64,000 nt of DNA from Serilophus lunatus (taxonomy: Eukaryota; Chordata; Aves; Passeriformes; Eurylaimidae), in the NCBI GenBank assembly GCA_013399895.1, contig VXBA01005378.1:24075-88074 (forward strand), read 5' to 3'. The notes beneath the pieces were generated by a model that saw only the letters and a list, made by a program, of their open reading frames with translations, ran no database searches and had not been told where the DNA came from. A program made the translations under genes and the position numbers. Below, piece after piece: positions 40,999 to 53,606 of this stretch. The first letter of the stretch is position 1. Each line of letters starts with the position of its first letter.

Positions 40999-43728
40999 TT
41001 CGACACAAATGTCATATATCACAAACTTCATCTAAAATATACTTCAAAATCATAAGGTTTAATATTAAAGTTTAGACTTTTGTCTTCAAAAATTTCACTA
41101 GGAAGAAAAGCATTTTTGTAGAAGAAAACACTGTAATAATTTTAGTGATATCCACCTACAATCATTAGGCCTTGCACTATGTATCTATGCTTTTTAAAGA
41201 AAACATATACTAAAAATAAATAAAATATTATAGGTTCCAAACTCATGTATACACAAGAAAGAAAACCAAGCTTTGTGGTGATCATATACTACTTATCTTT
41301 TAAATGTTAACTGGATATCCTCAAAGTTTCATTTATTAGTAATTCAAGTTTTGAAGTCCTTCCAAAACTGAAACTTAAAATTTGACCCATAACCAAATCA
41401 AATCAGAAAGAAAACACCTTCAAGGGTCATGTCCAAGCAACAGAAAAACGTACACTCATATAATCAGGAACAAGATGTAATGAACAGAAGATTCAAAAAG
41501 ATGTGTGGACACTGCAGAGCTGTAAAAAAATCCATAAATAAATTTTGAAAGTAAAATACAGGCAAATAGCTATAAATAAGATTGTAACCACAACTCAGGA
41601 ATGAGAACTTCAGAAGGCACGTGCTCCTCACAGTCACAACTGTGCTCCTCCCGCTGCATCTGGTGCTTCTCAATCCCAGTGTCGTTCCCTCACCCTCTGG
41701 ACACAGCATTCCCTCCTGGAATTCCATCACCACACCACACAGCAGCAGTGATAGGAAGTGACTGGAAGCCACTGCACTTCCATTCAGCATTATCCTCACA
41801 AACCGTAGCTAAAACCACAATAATGAATGGCCAAACCTCTGACTTGGAGAAAAGGAAAAGAAAAGCAGTATTGCCAAATGAGATGCAAAAGCAGAGAATG
41901 AAGAGAGGCTACAGAACAAGGAGGAAATTGTTCCATCAGCTGGAACCAGAGCTCCCAGGTTGGAAGGGAGGGGGGGTGAAAACTACAGACAAGAAAACAG
42001 TAATGAGAGACCTGTAACATTCTGGAGAAAAACCAAACAGGGCCATTTTGAAGTTATGAAATTGCATTCTATACATCCTAAAATATTAAAAGTTGAAAAG
42101 TCATAATACACCTGTGGATGTAGAAGTATTAGCAACAGCCACCTTGCAGAAAGAGAAAAAAAAGATTAAGGATTCAGCTTCAGCTATGGACACTGAGGGA
42201 AAATGAAACATTTATACTAAGCACAGAAATGGAGCAAACAGATGGAAATTTACTTGGTCAAGACAAGCAGTGAGTGAATAATGACACTCAGAGGGCAAGG
42301 AACAAATTAGCTACCATGCTTAAAAACAGGAAAGAAACAGACCTGGTAAGTGAAAATGAGGGCAAAAAGTTGAATTTAATTGCGTTTTGATGCACAGGAA
42401 ACGTACAACTGTATTTTTAGTAGAGAGACAGAACAGTCCACAGGAAAAAACCTATATTGACATTAAAAAGAAGAATATTCCCATTTCTACAATGATTTAT
42501 TGGATGAGTTCTCAGAGAACAGTGAGAAGCTGCCATACCTCACCAGGCCAAAAAGGAGATGTGTGTGACCTGTGGACAGAATCACTATCTGGTATTACAG
42601 GAATCTTCTGGGATTAGCTTTTTCTTCTCTCTGCGAAGCAACAACTCCCAGAGTTCAAAACCAAGTTCTGTTTCACCTGATTAATATTTCCATGTGAATA
42701 TCCTGAATGAGCTACTAACTAACACCATTAAAGACAGGACAGTACTTAACCATTTAAGAGAACATAAATAATTGCAATGTTTTCTTTACTATCAAATGCA
42801 TTCCAAAAAATGCTGTTTAGCAAGGACTGTACTAGGACTTCAACACAGGTACAAGTGCTGAAGGTGTAGAAAATTGAGAAACAAACTTCTCTGAGGGGCA
42901 GAGACCAAAATTATCATCTTAAATTCCATACAGACACCAGCCAGTAACAAGCACATACTCTCTCAAAGGAACAAGTGCACCAGACCCCAGAGCAGCATTT
43001 TACACTTTCTTAAACCCCAATTTCCATACTGGAGTTTTAAGGTACATTTCAACACAGACACAATCTCCAGATCTGGAAGTCACTAAGGAATTAACATTAG
43101 CAATTTGTTTCTGGAACAGGATGAGTAACCTCCTCTGCAGCAAACAAGGGACACAGTAAAAACTGATGAATCAGAGCAAACTGATTCCACATAAAAACTT
43201 ATAAACGACCCAAACCATGCTTCATCAATTCAGATAATTCAATCTGATCTAATCCTCTTGTCTATTTTCACATCATAAACATTGCTATTATGTCCTTAAC
43301 TTGGCCTGAAAGTCGTAGACAATGAATAAGTGTACTAGCAAACTTAGTCTGGAAGATGATGAATTTAATCAAATTATTTCACATTTCTCACAGCCTAAAA
43401 ATACACACAATGAATGTAACCCCATCTCATGTTATCCATCCCCATGCTGAATCAATGCTGAATCCCAAATGATGAGTTTGCAAGCACCAATTTACTAACC
43501 CAGACTGAGAGAGCAGATACAGAGGTGGATGTTTCAGAACACTGAGGTTATCAGGCATTACCTCAGCCTTCAAAAAAGGGGAGCTCTTACTGCTGTTTGC
43601 AAACACCTGTGGGAAGATGCAGAGGAGACAGAGCCAGACTCTCTCAGAGGTGCAGAGCAGAAGGATGTAACACAAAGGATACGAGCTGGAATATAGGAAA
43701 TCACAACTTGATGTAAGAAAAAAAAAAC

Positions 43729-43915
43729 ACCACGAGGGTGGGCAAGTTCTGGAATAGGCTGACTGGAGATGGTGTGTCATTTCTTCTTGAAGATACTCAA
43801 AACGTGACTGGTCACCTGGGAGACATCCTAACCTGTAAGCAGGAGGCTGAAAAACACACTTCCAGAAGTCCTTCCCAACCTTTTATCACTACATCTAGAA
43901 TCACATCATCCATGA
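43729..43915 (+). mobile_element. Old CR1 3' fragment, plus orientation
   Basis: The segment gttctggaataggctgactg, followed by gagatggtgtgtcatttctt, cttgaagatactcaaaacgt and tccagaagtccttcccaacc, follows the order of the CR1 3' region (heterogeneous in sequence but collinear) and ends with a degenerate gaatcacatcatcc terminus. It is antisense to TAF4B and heavily decayed. Confidence 0.75.
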
Positions 43916-45420
43916 TTTTATAAAAGTGCTGAGTTAGAAAAGGTAACAAGACAGATTTCTAAGTCTCCAAAGTCTACAGAGACTGTTCATCATTCCACCT
44001 CCACTAAAAAGGGAAGCCTTTACATTATTTACACCACTGAAGGCAGCAAGCACAAAAACAGAACAAGAACAACAAAGGTACAGAAAAAAGATGGAATGTG
44101 TTTTAGTCATTGCCTGGATTTGATAATGAGTTTGGAAAATAGTAAAATCACCAAACAAAACTATGATCAAGACAGTGTTGAGACAGCAGGTACTGTCATA
44201 TACCAGCTTATTTCTCTTCAATTTATCAGTCAAAAGTTGAAGAATCATCTCCTAGGCACTTTGGAGATCTTCAAGGAACACAGTGAAGCAGGAAAGTCAT
44301 GGCATTACTCTCCAAGTAGAGCAATATGTGAACAGTTAGCTGAATTTTTCTTCTATAAAAAACATTTTTCTGCAAAACAAGAGGTGCATTTCTCACAACG
44401 GAAAGTAGCTTCCCCTTCTATTTCATCTTTGCGCTTCTCCCCTTGTCATCTTTCCACTCCACTAGTCACACTCCCTTTGATTCATCCTTTGTCTGCTCCT
44501 CCAGAGCAGTTCCTTCTTTCACCTCCTCAATGCCTCAGACTACCCTGTCCTTCTCTAATTTATTTTCACAGCTGAAAAAATGGATATTTATAAAAGGTGC
44601 TTCTACAAAGCAAGCAGACTCATGAAGACACGAAAAGGATATTTAACACACAGTACTGATAACCAGAATAACAAAGAGGTGACAGCTGAAATACTTGTTT
44701 TCCTTAAGGGCCTTCTTCAGAAATCATAGATTCAAAAACTATGAGAGTAAAGTAATGGTGCTCCCTGGCCCTAATCTCAGGCCAAAAGGTGATGAACATT
44801 CCATGGCAAGCGTGAATCTCCTACTATGCAAGTTATTGCAGGAACACAGAGCAAATTACAGAGGTGAACACTGACCAATAATTAATTAACAACACAAATT
44901 AACAAATGCAGACTGAGAAAGAACCCAGCCAAAGCACACAAAAAAGTACAGAAGCAGAAAGACTCCTAACTTCTGTTCTCCTCTCATGCCTACACAGGAG
45001 ATGCAAAATCAAATGAAAGCCACTACCTATAAACCATTGAAAGGTAAAGTCCTTTAGGATTAGATCTCATTGCTGAAGTTTCAGAGGACAAGGATTTTGC
45101 CAGTCTCCTGGCCCAGTGCAGATGCACAAGGTCCCAAAAATGTGCTTCCCCTTTAGGTGACAAGGGCTGCAAAACCAGCCTGACTCAATTCACATAAACC
45201 ACACTTTGCAACAAAAGCATCTGACCCAAAAGCTTAAGCTACCAAATGCTAACATAAAGACAAAAGCATAGAAAACAAAAGCTTCTGTAAAGAATGGAAA
45301 ATAAAAATAAATTTGAAAAATATATCTTTTACCAAGCATTTTTTTTTCTCTCAATTAAGTTTAAAAAAATATTGTGGAAAGAAGAAACAAGACACTTGTA
45401 AACATCTAAAATTCAGAATG

Positions 45421-45546
45421 GCTGTGGTCTGATATGACATTTATCTTCACCCATGAGTAAACACTTGCTAACTCACTTGTGGCTATGCCACTTGTGATTT
45501 ATCAGTCTACTCACTCCTGAAGATAAATGTCATATCAAACCTCAGC
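45421..45546. repeat. 126-bp fold-back palindrome (MITE-like or hairpin precursor)
   Basis: The outer arms 45421-45449 and 45518-45546 are reverse complements over 29 bp with two mismatches, including 20 perfect pairs at the inner end (tgatatgacatttatcttca). Inside, tgagtaaac pairs with gtctactca, and the centre gtggc-tat-gccac (45479-45491) closes a 3-nt loop. The whole element is therefore one long hairpin centred at about 45485. In gene sense one of the two outer mismatches becomes a G-U pair. It may be a palindromic DNA-transposon derivative or an intronic small-RNA hairpin. I recognise neither a known family nor a target-site duplication. Confidence 0.85.
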
Positions 45547-48500
45547 TATCATGTAATCTGGCAGCATTAACTTACAATGTTCATGCTTTTATGGGCCTAG
45601 AATTCATATTTCCCATTGTTTACCACACTGTATCAGTAGCAGCTACAATTTTTCAACAGTGCCTCAAAATCTGCATAAGTGGTTGTTTTTCCCCCTAAAT
45701 AAAAAAAAAATTACTTTTTAAAAACTCATGTAAATTTTAATGTTAATATGACCACAATATTGTTCCACTGAATGTATGCTTTCAACAAAGTAATGAAGGA
45801 AAATAAAACAGAAGCCACTGGATCACTTGTCTCACTTGCTCCCCAATTTATTACACAATTCTTCCTACAGTTTGTCAAATGGTCTATTTTTCACTGTTTT
45901 CATTTATGGCTTTTTCACCACTGTCTTTGGGAGCCTGATCTACCAACCAATAACCTGTTTTACTCTGAGGATATTTTGCCTTATAACCTAGCTAAATCTT
46001 ACTTCATTTAATTATATCCTGTTATTCATATTCATATTGTGTTGGTCCCCTCCAAACAATGGTCTTTTATTTTCCCTTTTAAGTCAGTGTTCGACCAAGT
46101 TACATGTGTTTAATTCTCTTAAGCATTTTTTCAGTCTTTGCTTTTGAGCCTGCACTTTTGTTCCTGGTTTCCAAAAAAGCAATCAGTGACAATATTATCC
46201 TTATGTTAAGATACAGCCCACAAAATTCCGAAAGTAAAGCGTGTGATAACAAGTCAGAAAACTACTAGGCTGTACTTCAAACAGGCATACAATTTGTCAA
46301 GGCTTTGTTCCTGTTAATGGATCCCAGACCCATTTTTATTTAAATGTTATTGTACACCAAATTCCAAGCCAGTGACTCGATTTTTATTAGTTCATTAATA
46401 CAAACTACTCCTTTTATCCAAACAGCCATGTATTACTCTTCCATTTCTAAGCTGCCTCGCACACAGGACAAAAAGAAAATTATTTCCTATCAATCACTAA
46501 AATGTGTACAAATTACTGTCATTCATGAAGAGAAAACTGCTGCCAGAAAAAGCTTTGGTAGACAATTACAAAGCAAATCAGAACATCCCCATATAACAGA
46601 ATGCTTATTCTACTGTTGTATCTTGTTTCCAAATTCCATTACTCCATCTCGCTTTTTAGGAGAATCCAACCACTAAGACAGTTCCTGGAAAAGTCTTACT
46701 AAATGTTCTATTGTGACTCAGAAGAGTCTCCCCTCTGGACACTGTGCCCAAATTAGTGCAGCAGTAACAGTCCAGATGCATTTCTGACCATCCTTCCTAA
46801 TCCTCGACCTGCACAAGTCTTTATACAGCTTTGCATATAATTAAACCCATTTTAATTAAGATGGATTACCAATTTTCTTACTGGTTTTCTTTATCACTCT
46901 AATTTAATAATTGGCTTTAACCTCCAGGAGTACTTTCTCCTTATGATGCAGTGCCAACACACTATGTAAAGTGTTAATCCATCTCCATTACTCACCAACC
47001 TACCTACAATTTCAACACATTTAATAAAGAACATCTCCCTTATTCATACAGATCTTTACCTGCAGTAACACCCAGAACAAGACAGGCAATACAGAGCACA
47101 TGGCCCCTAAGAACAGCAATTTAGACCAACTTTGAACATTGCACTTAGAACAATTAAAAAAATTGATTGCTGACTTATCTCATTAGTGTCTCATCAATAA
47201 AATATTAGCCTAAGATTATTCCCTTTTTCTCTCCCTTTAGAAGTAGCACCATCCAGCTCTTAAAAGCATCGTTTTTTCATAGTTTGGAACATGATTCCAG
47301 TACTTTACAAAACAAATAGAAAATAGTCTCTTCTTCCATCTTCACTAACACTAAACATTTCAAAGCTTTTGTACAGGCTATGCTGCACACTGACAGCATC
47401 CACAGAATTTCCATGCTGAAAGAGACCTCAATGCAACTGGAGGAAGTTTCACCTCACCTAACCCCTTTGTGAGACAGAAAAGTCAAAACAAAGGAACAGC
47501 AAACAGATTCTCCATGTTTTAAAGGAAACTAGACTACTGTAAACTGGCTGGTATGAAAAGATCTATATTCTAAAACAGGCTTGCCCTTCTGCAGCTGGAC
47601 AGTTTGCAAAGCCAGCTGGAACTGTCTCCAGTGAGCTTCAGGCTTGGAAAATCTGGAGCTCAGCCAGTTTCCTCCATCAGTGCTGGCCACCCCCAGGCAA
47701 GGCAGCTGCAATCTTCCTCTTCAGGCCAGGTCCAAGGCAGGATGGCCAGCAGCCCTTCCCTGTGCTCTGATTTCGGGGAGCACTCGGCGGTGAGGAGTGT
47801 GATCACTGTCTCCACTGAAAAATCAATACTCAGGAACAATCACCAGTGTGACATGGAGCTGCTGGGTTGTCTGATTGCCACCTGAGTTGATGGTTGTTGT
47901 GCTTTCTAAGATTTTTTTGATGCAGTAATTCTGACTGTTTGATGCTGCTTTTGTTTGTATAGAACTACTTTGAGGGTCATTAAGTGCCTGGCTAATGTAA
48001 TGTTTGGTTGTATTAACTAATGACTGATAAATTTAAACCAAATACAAAAAGACAGTTTTACACTAAAGCTAATAAATTATAATTTTTAATGTCTTCTCCC
48101 TTAATATTTTCTAGAAAAGTAATAGTATCAAGCACAGTTTTGCTCTGCATGGTTTGAGACCTTTTGAAAATGTAGCAGTCCTTTCATGTACACAGGAAAT
48201 GCAAGTTCAGCCCTAGATCCATGACCTCCTTACATACAGAAATCAACTTCTTTTGCCTGTTAGATCAATCTCCACAGTGTGTTACTTGAGCAGTTTTCAG
48301 CTTCCTCCTACAACACAAGTATGCCAAATAAGCTGAGCATTGTTAATCTCTACTCAGGTTAACAAGAGTGCTTGCTTTGAGAACCCATTGACATGAGACA
48401 GACAGAAGGTGTCTCTCCTGGAAATTTGGCTTTATTCCATTCAGAAAATATTCCACAAGAACTACAATCATAAGGGTAAGAATTCCTACAGATTTACACA

Positions 48501-49114
48501 TTTTTGTTCTACATCAGTGTTTCTCAAAACATGGGGTGCAACCTGCCAGGTAGGCACAGGGGTGTTTAAGGTGAGCTGCACAGCACTGGAAAAAGCCATG
48601 TTACCTTCAAGTTAGTCTTAAGACTGTGGCATAGAGCCAGACTAACTGACCATGGACATTTATACTTGTAAGCAATCTGTCAGCTGCCATCAGAAATTTG
48701 CTTTCCCTGGGTTGGGGTAATTTTTACACCTTCTGCCTGTAATTACCATCAATTCCTGCTCCTCTACCTTGAAGAGCCAAAGCTATTTCTCCATTCAGTC
48801 TTATGAAATATGGATGAATCAAAAAAGATGTCACAAAAGGTGTGAGGAACACTCTTCTAATTAATACCATCCAGGAGGGGTGGGGAGAACTCATCATAGA
48901 AAAAGAATGCAAGTGGCTGAACAGAAAGAAGCTGAGTGAAGGTGAGTAACAACACCCAACAGCCTTGTGCGTATTACAACAGAGGCAGAAATCTTAGCAT
49001 CCAAGATGTTCTTACACATTAACACTGTGCTCACTAAAGGATTATAAAATTGTATTCATTTCATTACAAAGTTAATAATTTAACCACTAGAAAGTATTTG
49101 TCAGGTTTCAAGAC

Positions 49115-49141
49115 ATGGCTCAGATGGCTCAGATGGCTCAG
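49115..49141 (+). repeat. Three tandem copies of a 9-mer
   Basis: The unit atggctcag occurs three times without change. Each junction creates a CAGATG E-box-type hexamer. It is probably a trivial microsatellite. Confidence 0.95.
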
Positions 49142-50093
49142 ACTTTCAGGCTGTGCACTGCTACTTTCAAATTACATCAAAAGAAACATTGTCTCTCCAC
49201 ACACCCTACAAATTATGTATATCCTTTACAGAGCCTATAAACTCAGGGATAGATCACTGTAAGGTTTTACATTATCATATATGCATTTCTCAAGCTTGAT
49301 AATACAAATTTTTATCACCTTGATACACCACCTGGAACCCCTCGATTTGGTTTTGCAACCTAAGTCAAGTACTTTACTCATATACACAGAAACCACGGAT
49401 AAAGAAACTCTTACACCTGTGCTTGAAGGATGATATACCCATGTAAACTAAAGGCCTTGTAAAAACCCTTAACATATTTTAATTACAACTGCAAACATAC
49501 ACACAAGATCCTCCGTTACAGCAGGATAATTCCCCACACTCTCAGGGAGTACTGGCTGTACTTGCCTTGTTGACAGTGCCTTTGAAATTAATGAATCTAA
49601 GCACATAATACTCCTATATGCACAACAAAGATTCCTTCCAGTGAGTAATGAAGAATGGCATTATTTCTAAACAAAACATCCTGGTACAGCGATTTTTCTA
49701 CAAGATTTTATAATTACATGTGGAAGAGTTTAAAAAGAGAGAGTTAATTTTAATGCAGACCAATCTGAGTAAAGCAGCATACCTAATGACATAGTGAACA
49801 TTACTCTTGTCTGTCTTGAAAAGCTTCCTGTTCTACATTTGTAATTCCCTCAAATCCCACTGTGCTCGTGCTACACTGTATTGCAGACAAAAAGGCCAAG
49901 AGAGCAATTCTTTTAATTTAAACTGCTAATAATGTTATCTAAACTAATGGTTGAGCATACATGACTTAGAATGAGACACTATGATGTATGGTACAAACAA
50001 AAAATATTTTTTCAAACACACTGCAAGAAAAATAACACTGAAAATTGCTATAACAATTCAATAAGAAATTCTCTTTTACACTACAGTACCTAC

Positions 50094-50351
50094 CAGTTGA
50101 GAACTCTGATTTGACTGTACCACCTTAACCTGAGGAGGCTGCACTGTATTTGATACAGAGACTGTGCAAATGTTGTTTGGTTGCCTTATTCCTATTGTCT
50201 GTGTTGTGACAACAGAGGAAATGCTTCCAGAGGCAGACTGAGGTATAACTTGTGAGAGCTTGGTTTGTTGAAGTGGCTGCTGAGACGGTTGTCCTTGCAA
50301 AACCAAATGTTGACTATTCAGTAAAGATTGTCTCAATGCAGGTAGACTTTT
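50094..50351 (-). CDS. TAF4B: TAF4B exon E: end of TAFH plus Ser/Thr/Gln linker
   Basis: This 258-nt exon (86 codons, phase 0-0, product codons 191-276) has acceptor tgtttttag and donor CTG|gtaggt. It opens with KSLPALRQ, closing the TAFH domain begun in the two preceding exons. It continues into a linker rich in Gln, Ser, Thr and Val, including HLVLQGQPSQQPLQQTK, VVTTQTIGIRQPNN and QPPQVKVVQSNQSSQL. Such linkers between TAFH and the histone fold are disordered and fast-evolving. The open frame runs a few codons past the donor, so the 3' end is set by the splice consensus and by phase with exon F. Confidence 0.93.
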
Positions 50352-52089
50352 CTAAAAACAGAAAAGAGTTTATGAAATAGCAAACTCACCAGGTTGACAA
50401 ACAATATTTTGAAATTCGTTGTAAACAGAATTAAAAGAATGTAATTTTCTTCCAAATTTTACTATCTGCCTATTCATTAAAAAGAAATAAGATTGCACAT
50501 ATTTTGTAAGAGAGAAACTTCAGTTTATATTTTTAATAAGTATCAATTTGGATTTAGCCACCCTGTAGACTTTCATGTGCCCTAAATTCCACAGTAGTAG
50601 CAGTAAATTATAACATTTTCCTTCTCAAGACTATGTAGAAGTTGCAGCTTAGGTCTTTGGAAGGGCAAAAAATGAAAAGAGAAGAGGCAGAACCACAGGA
50701 AATACCCCATTCCCACTGCATGGTAGAAGTAGCAAGCTGCAGTTACTTCTCCTGACTTGCCTTCAGTACCTAGAACAAGATGATTTAACTGTCCATGCCC
50801 TACAGCAACAGCTTTTTACTGTATTATTACTGATTTAATGTATTCTGACTGGATTAGAAAAGTGTACTATTGTATGCTTCATGTTCAAATCACTTTAACG
50901 AAAAAATGTATTTCTAAAAGGCTATACTGTACCTTCATGAACAAACTTTTTACTTTTTAAGTGGCAGTGGTGCTCTTTTGAAGTGCTCCCCCAGGCAGCT
51001 GTAGAATGCAACAGTGTTTAGCCCAAGCTACAGTTCTTTCTAAACTTGTTATATTTGTTTAAAAACTTCATGCCTGTTGCCAAGAAAGGACTTCAAAGAA
51101 AGGAAACAAGTCAAAACTTATGATGCCAGAAGTGATGGCAGGAAAAGGCACAAAGAAGGGTTAAGGATAACTTGAAAACACAACAGCAAAGGGAGAAAGT
51201 GCTGAAGACAAGTTGCAGGGAGAGAAGAGGAAATCTGCCCTAAAGAGAGGAGTTTTGAACTGGACAAAAAATGCTTTTAAAATTGTATTTGTGGTTTTAT
51301 TGGGACATAATTAAACATGCTTTGTACATAATCTTGCATATGGAAGTTATTGTAGCTAATATACAGAACCAATGAAAAGTTACATCTACCCCCACATGTC
51401 CTAACTTGGGATCCAACAATAAACCCATTTGGTACCACATCAGAAACTCTACTATTGATTAGTTCCAGCTTACAAACAGGATCATCTAATTAATTATTTC
51501 AACACCATTATCCAGTTCGGTTTTTCATCATTGTTTTTACATGTGGATTGAAAGTTATCAAGACTCAAACATAGATTACAAAAACAGTATGGAAAAAGCT
51601 TATTAAATTACTCGAAGCATTCTATAGAAATAACTTGTGACTATTCCAGTGTGAACCTTGTACTTCATAAAAAATTACCTACTACAGAAATGTGTGGGAG
51701 TAACTGGTTTTTTTAGATAAACTTAATTTCTGTAAAGTTCTAGGTCAGGGTTACTTGAGCCATGAACTCCAGATGAGCTCTGGATAACAAACACATTTTT
51801 CTTAAACCTAAACCAAGGCCCCAAACACGAGATCTCTTCCTGTAGGAAATCCCTGTTTCTTACCATCCTCCCAGCCTGCCAGGAGCAGTCAGGGGAGCAG
51901 CATCTGGCTGTTGTGAGAGATGGAGCTGCAAGGGACTGCCAGCCAAGAGGATTTTGGCAGAAATGGCCAGCATGAAGTAAAAAGGGAGTGATCCTGCAGG
52001 TGAAGCTAATACCACATTAAAAGGATATTCTAAGACAATGTATTGAAATTTGCACTGAAATAAGTTTAGCTAAGCAATATTCACATTAC
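50352..52089 (-). other. Intron D-E (1.7 kb)
   Basis: Ordinary intron sequence between two TAFH exons. No recognisable repeat or RNA gene. Confidence 0.85.
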
Positions 52090-52179
52090 CTTAAGGAAAG
52101 GTACAAGATATGGCTGAGGAGATGATTTGAGTTCTGTTTGAAGGCGGCCTGTAAATTCTTCTGGATCAATCTTTGCATC
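52090..52179 (-). CDS. TAF4B: TAF4B exon D: second part of TAFH domain
   Basis: This 90-nt exon (30 codons, phase 0-0, product codons 161-190) has acceptor ccctcaag and donor AAG|gtaatg. It encodes DAKIDPEEFTGRLQTELKSS followed by PQPYLVPFLK. The SSPQP.LVPFLK string is diagnostic of TAFH. The DAKI, EEFT and ELKSS residues match what I recall of TAF4B, whereas TAF4 has DGKI, EDFT and ELNSS. This exon is therefore the best single piece of evidence for the paralogue assignment. Confidence 0.95.
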
Positions 52180-53483
52180 CTTGAGGGGGAAGATGAAAAG
52201 CATCAACAACTTGGTTCAGTTGTTTGGCTGCTTCTTTCCCAGCTAACATATACACAAATATCTCTAGCTAAATAGGCTGCCACGTCGAGCAGAACTTTCA
52301 GAGCTGAAGTCCCTCAACTCTTCTCTAAGATCCTTCTGTCAAGAGCTAATTCATACATGTAACATGCCACTCAAAATTCAGGGATGCACAATTTCAGACA
52401 CAGAGAGACTCTACAAACACTCAAGTCTCTTTTAGGTCTCCATTTCCTTCATAACATTTACATGGTGATTTCTTTTTTTTAAATTAAAAGAAACCAAAAC
52501 CAACAGGTTGTTGAAGTAATCCTACAAACTACTATAAAAATTTTCAGCCCTTGTAATAAGTCCAAAACCAATTCTGAGGGTACAATTCAACAGAACATGT
52601 ACCTGTGTATATAAAACTATCTGTGTAAAAAAAAAAGACTTATATAAAAAGGATACATGGCAGTAGATATAAAATCTTCACCTGTAGGAGTTTGAACACA
52701 TACTCACAAAATATACACTTATAAATATATGAAATATATAATCAGTAGTTTATTCTGTAGTTAATCCAGGAGGTCTCTATAACTGAGGTGCATTTTATAA
52801 TACATTTTAAATTGTCATTAGTTGTATCTCAGGTTGCAATAAACCCATTCATTAGCTTTCCTGGACTGATATAGAACAAGAGAAAAAAAACAAACAAAAA
52901 ACAAAACAAAACAAGCTTCAATAGATATATTTATTATATAGGTATGTTGTTAATTTGTAAGTAGTTCCCTTTAGTTATTTAATCTTTCCAAGTCTGCAAA
53001 AGTTAAAACAAGTTTTTCTGGAACCACTGAACATGACTGTTGAATAGCTCATACTTGAAAACAGTCTTAGGCTTGTCTAAAATATCCAGATTTCTCTGGC
53101 AACAAATCCAAAGAAATATAAGCAATATAAATCCAAGTTCTTCATAGATTATATTTAATTTTTTAAAAAGAAGTTAAACTGCTTTTCCAGCTCCACAATA
53201 ACATCACTCTGCAACTCTTTTGTAAAATTCACAGGAGTGTTTTTGACAAATGAATAGTAAATACTTTGCTGCATTTCCCCTTTCAGAAACTAAGAGAAAG
53301 TCTGGTTTTAACATATTTCTAAAGTTATGTAACATACAGAATACTTACATTCTCACGTAGCCCAACTCCTTTCAGTTTCATTACTGCCAAAAGAATTGTT
53401 AAGACCAAAGCAAGAGTTTTCAGCAGATGTACATAATAAGCTTAACAAATAAGTGACAAAAGGAAAGAGAACTAAATATTTAC
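52180..53483 (-). other. Intron C-D (1.3 kb)
   Basis: AT-rich intron with an A/CAAAA-rich tract near 52880-52915 and otherwise nothing notable. Confidence 0.85.
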
Positions 53484-53606
53484 CAGCAAATCTTGAACCA
53501 GAGCTTTCACATTGCGGGATGTTTCCGGAGATGGGGAATTATGAGAAGCAAGTTTTATAAGGGTAGCTAAAAAGTTTTTGCATTTTTTCACATTCTCTTG
53601 CATTTC
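53484..53606 (-). CDS. TAF4B: TAF4B exon C: first part of TAFH/NHR1 domain
   Basis: This 123-nt exon (41 codons, phase 0-0, product codons 120-160) has acceptor ttttgcag and donor CTG|gtaaat. It encodes the opening of the TAFH domain: EMQENVKKCKNFLATLIKL, then a Ser/Pro-rich turn, then NVKALVQDLL. The NVKKCKNFL..LIKLA and NVK.LVQ.LL signatures are hallmarks of the TAF4/ETO TAFH fold, a helical module that binds short hydrophobic peptides of transcription factors. In this family the domain recruits activators and co-regulators to TFIID. Confidence 0.95.

Larger units (their letters stand above)
40784..50093 (-). other. Intron E-F (9.3 kb)
   Basis: Contains short CA/TG runs and a 21-A run just upstream (gene sense) of exon F, a plus-strand CR1 3' fragment (43729-43915), a 126-bp fold-back palindrome (45421-45546) and a triple 9-mer (49115-49141). 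A moderately GC-rich stretch at about 47590-47885 is unexplained; its frames do not resemble TAF4-family linkers. Confidence 0.85.

Noticed and set aside
41601..42017. 138-codon plus frame in intron E-F
   Set aside because: No recognisable motif and a composition that looks like translated noncoding DNA.
47400..47885. Cacagaatttccatgctgaaagagacc resembles a CR1 terminus in spaced form, next to a GC-rich block tested as a missing linker exon
   Set aside because: The CR1 likeness is too weak, and no minus frame here has both splice sites and Q/T/V-rich composition; exons E and F already join in phase.
9400..53606. Assignment to TAF4 instead of TAF4B
   Set aside because: Several TAF4-like residues exist, but the TAFH and IQSCKDEPFL/QHRM/LLKAAK residues and the AT-rich long-intron setting favour TAF4B; a tree would settle it.
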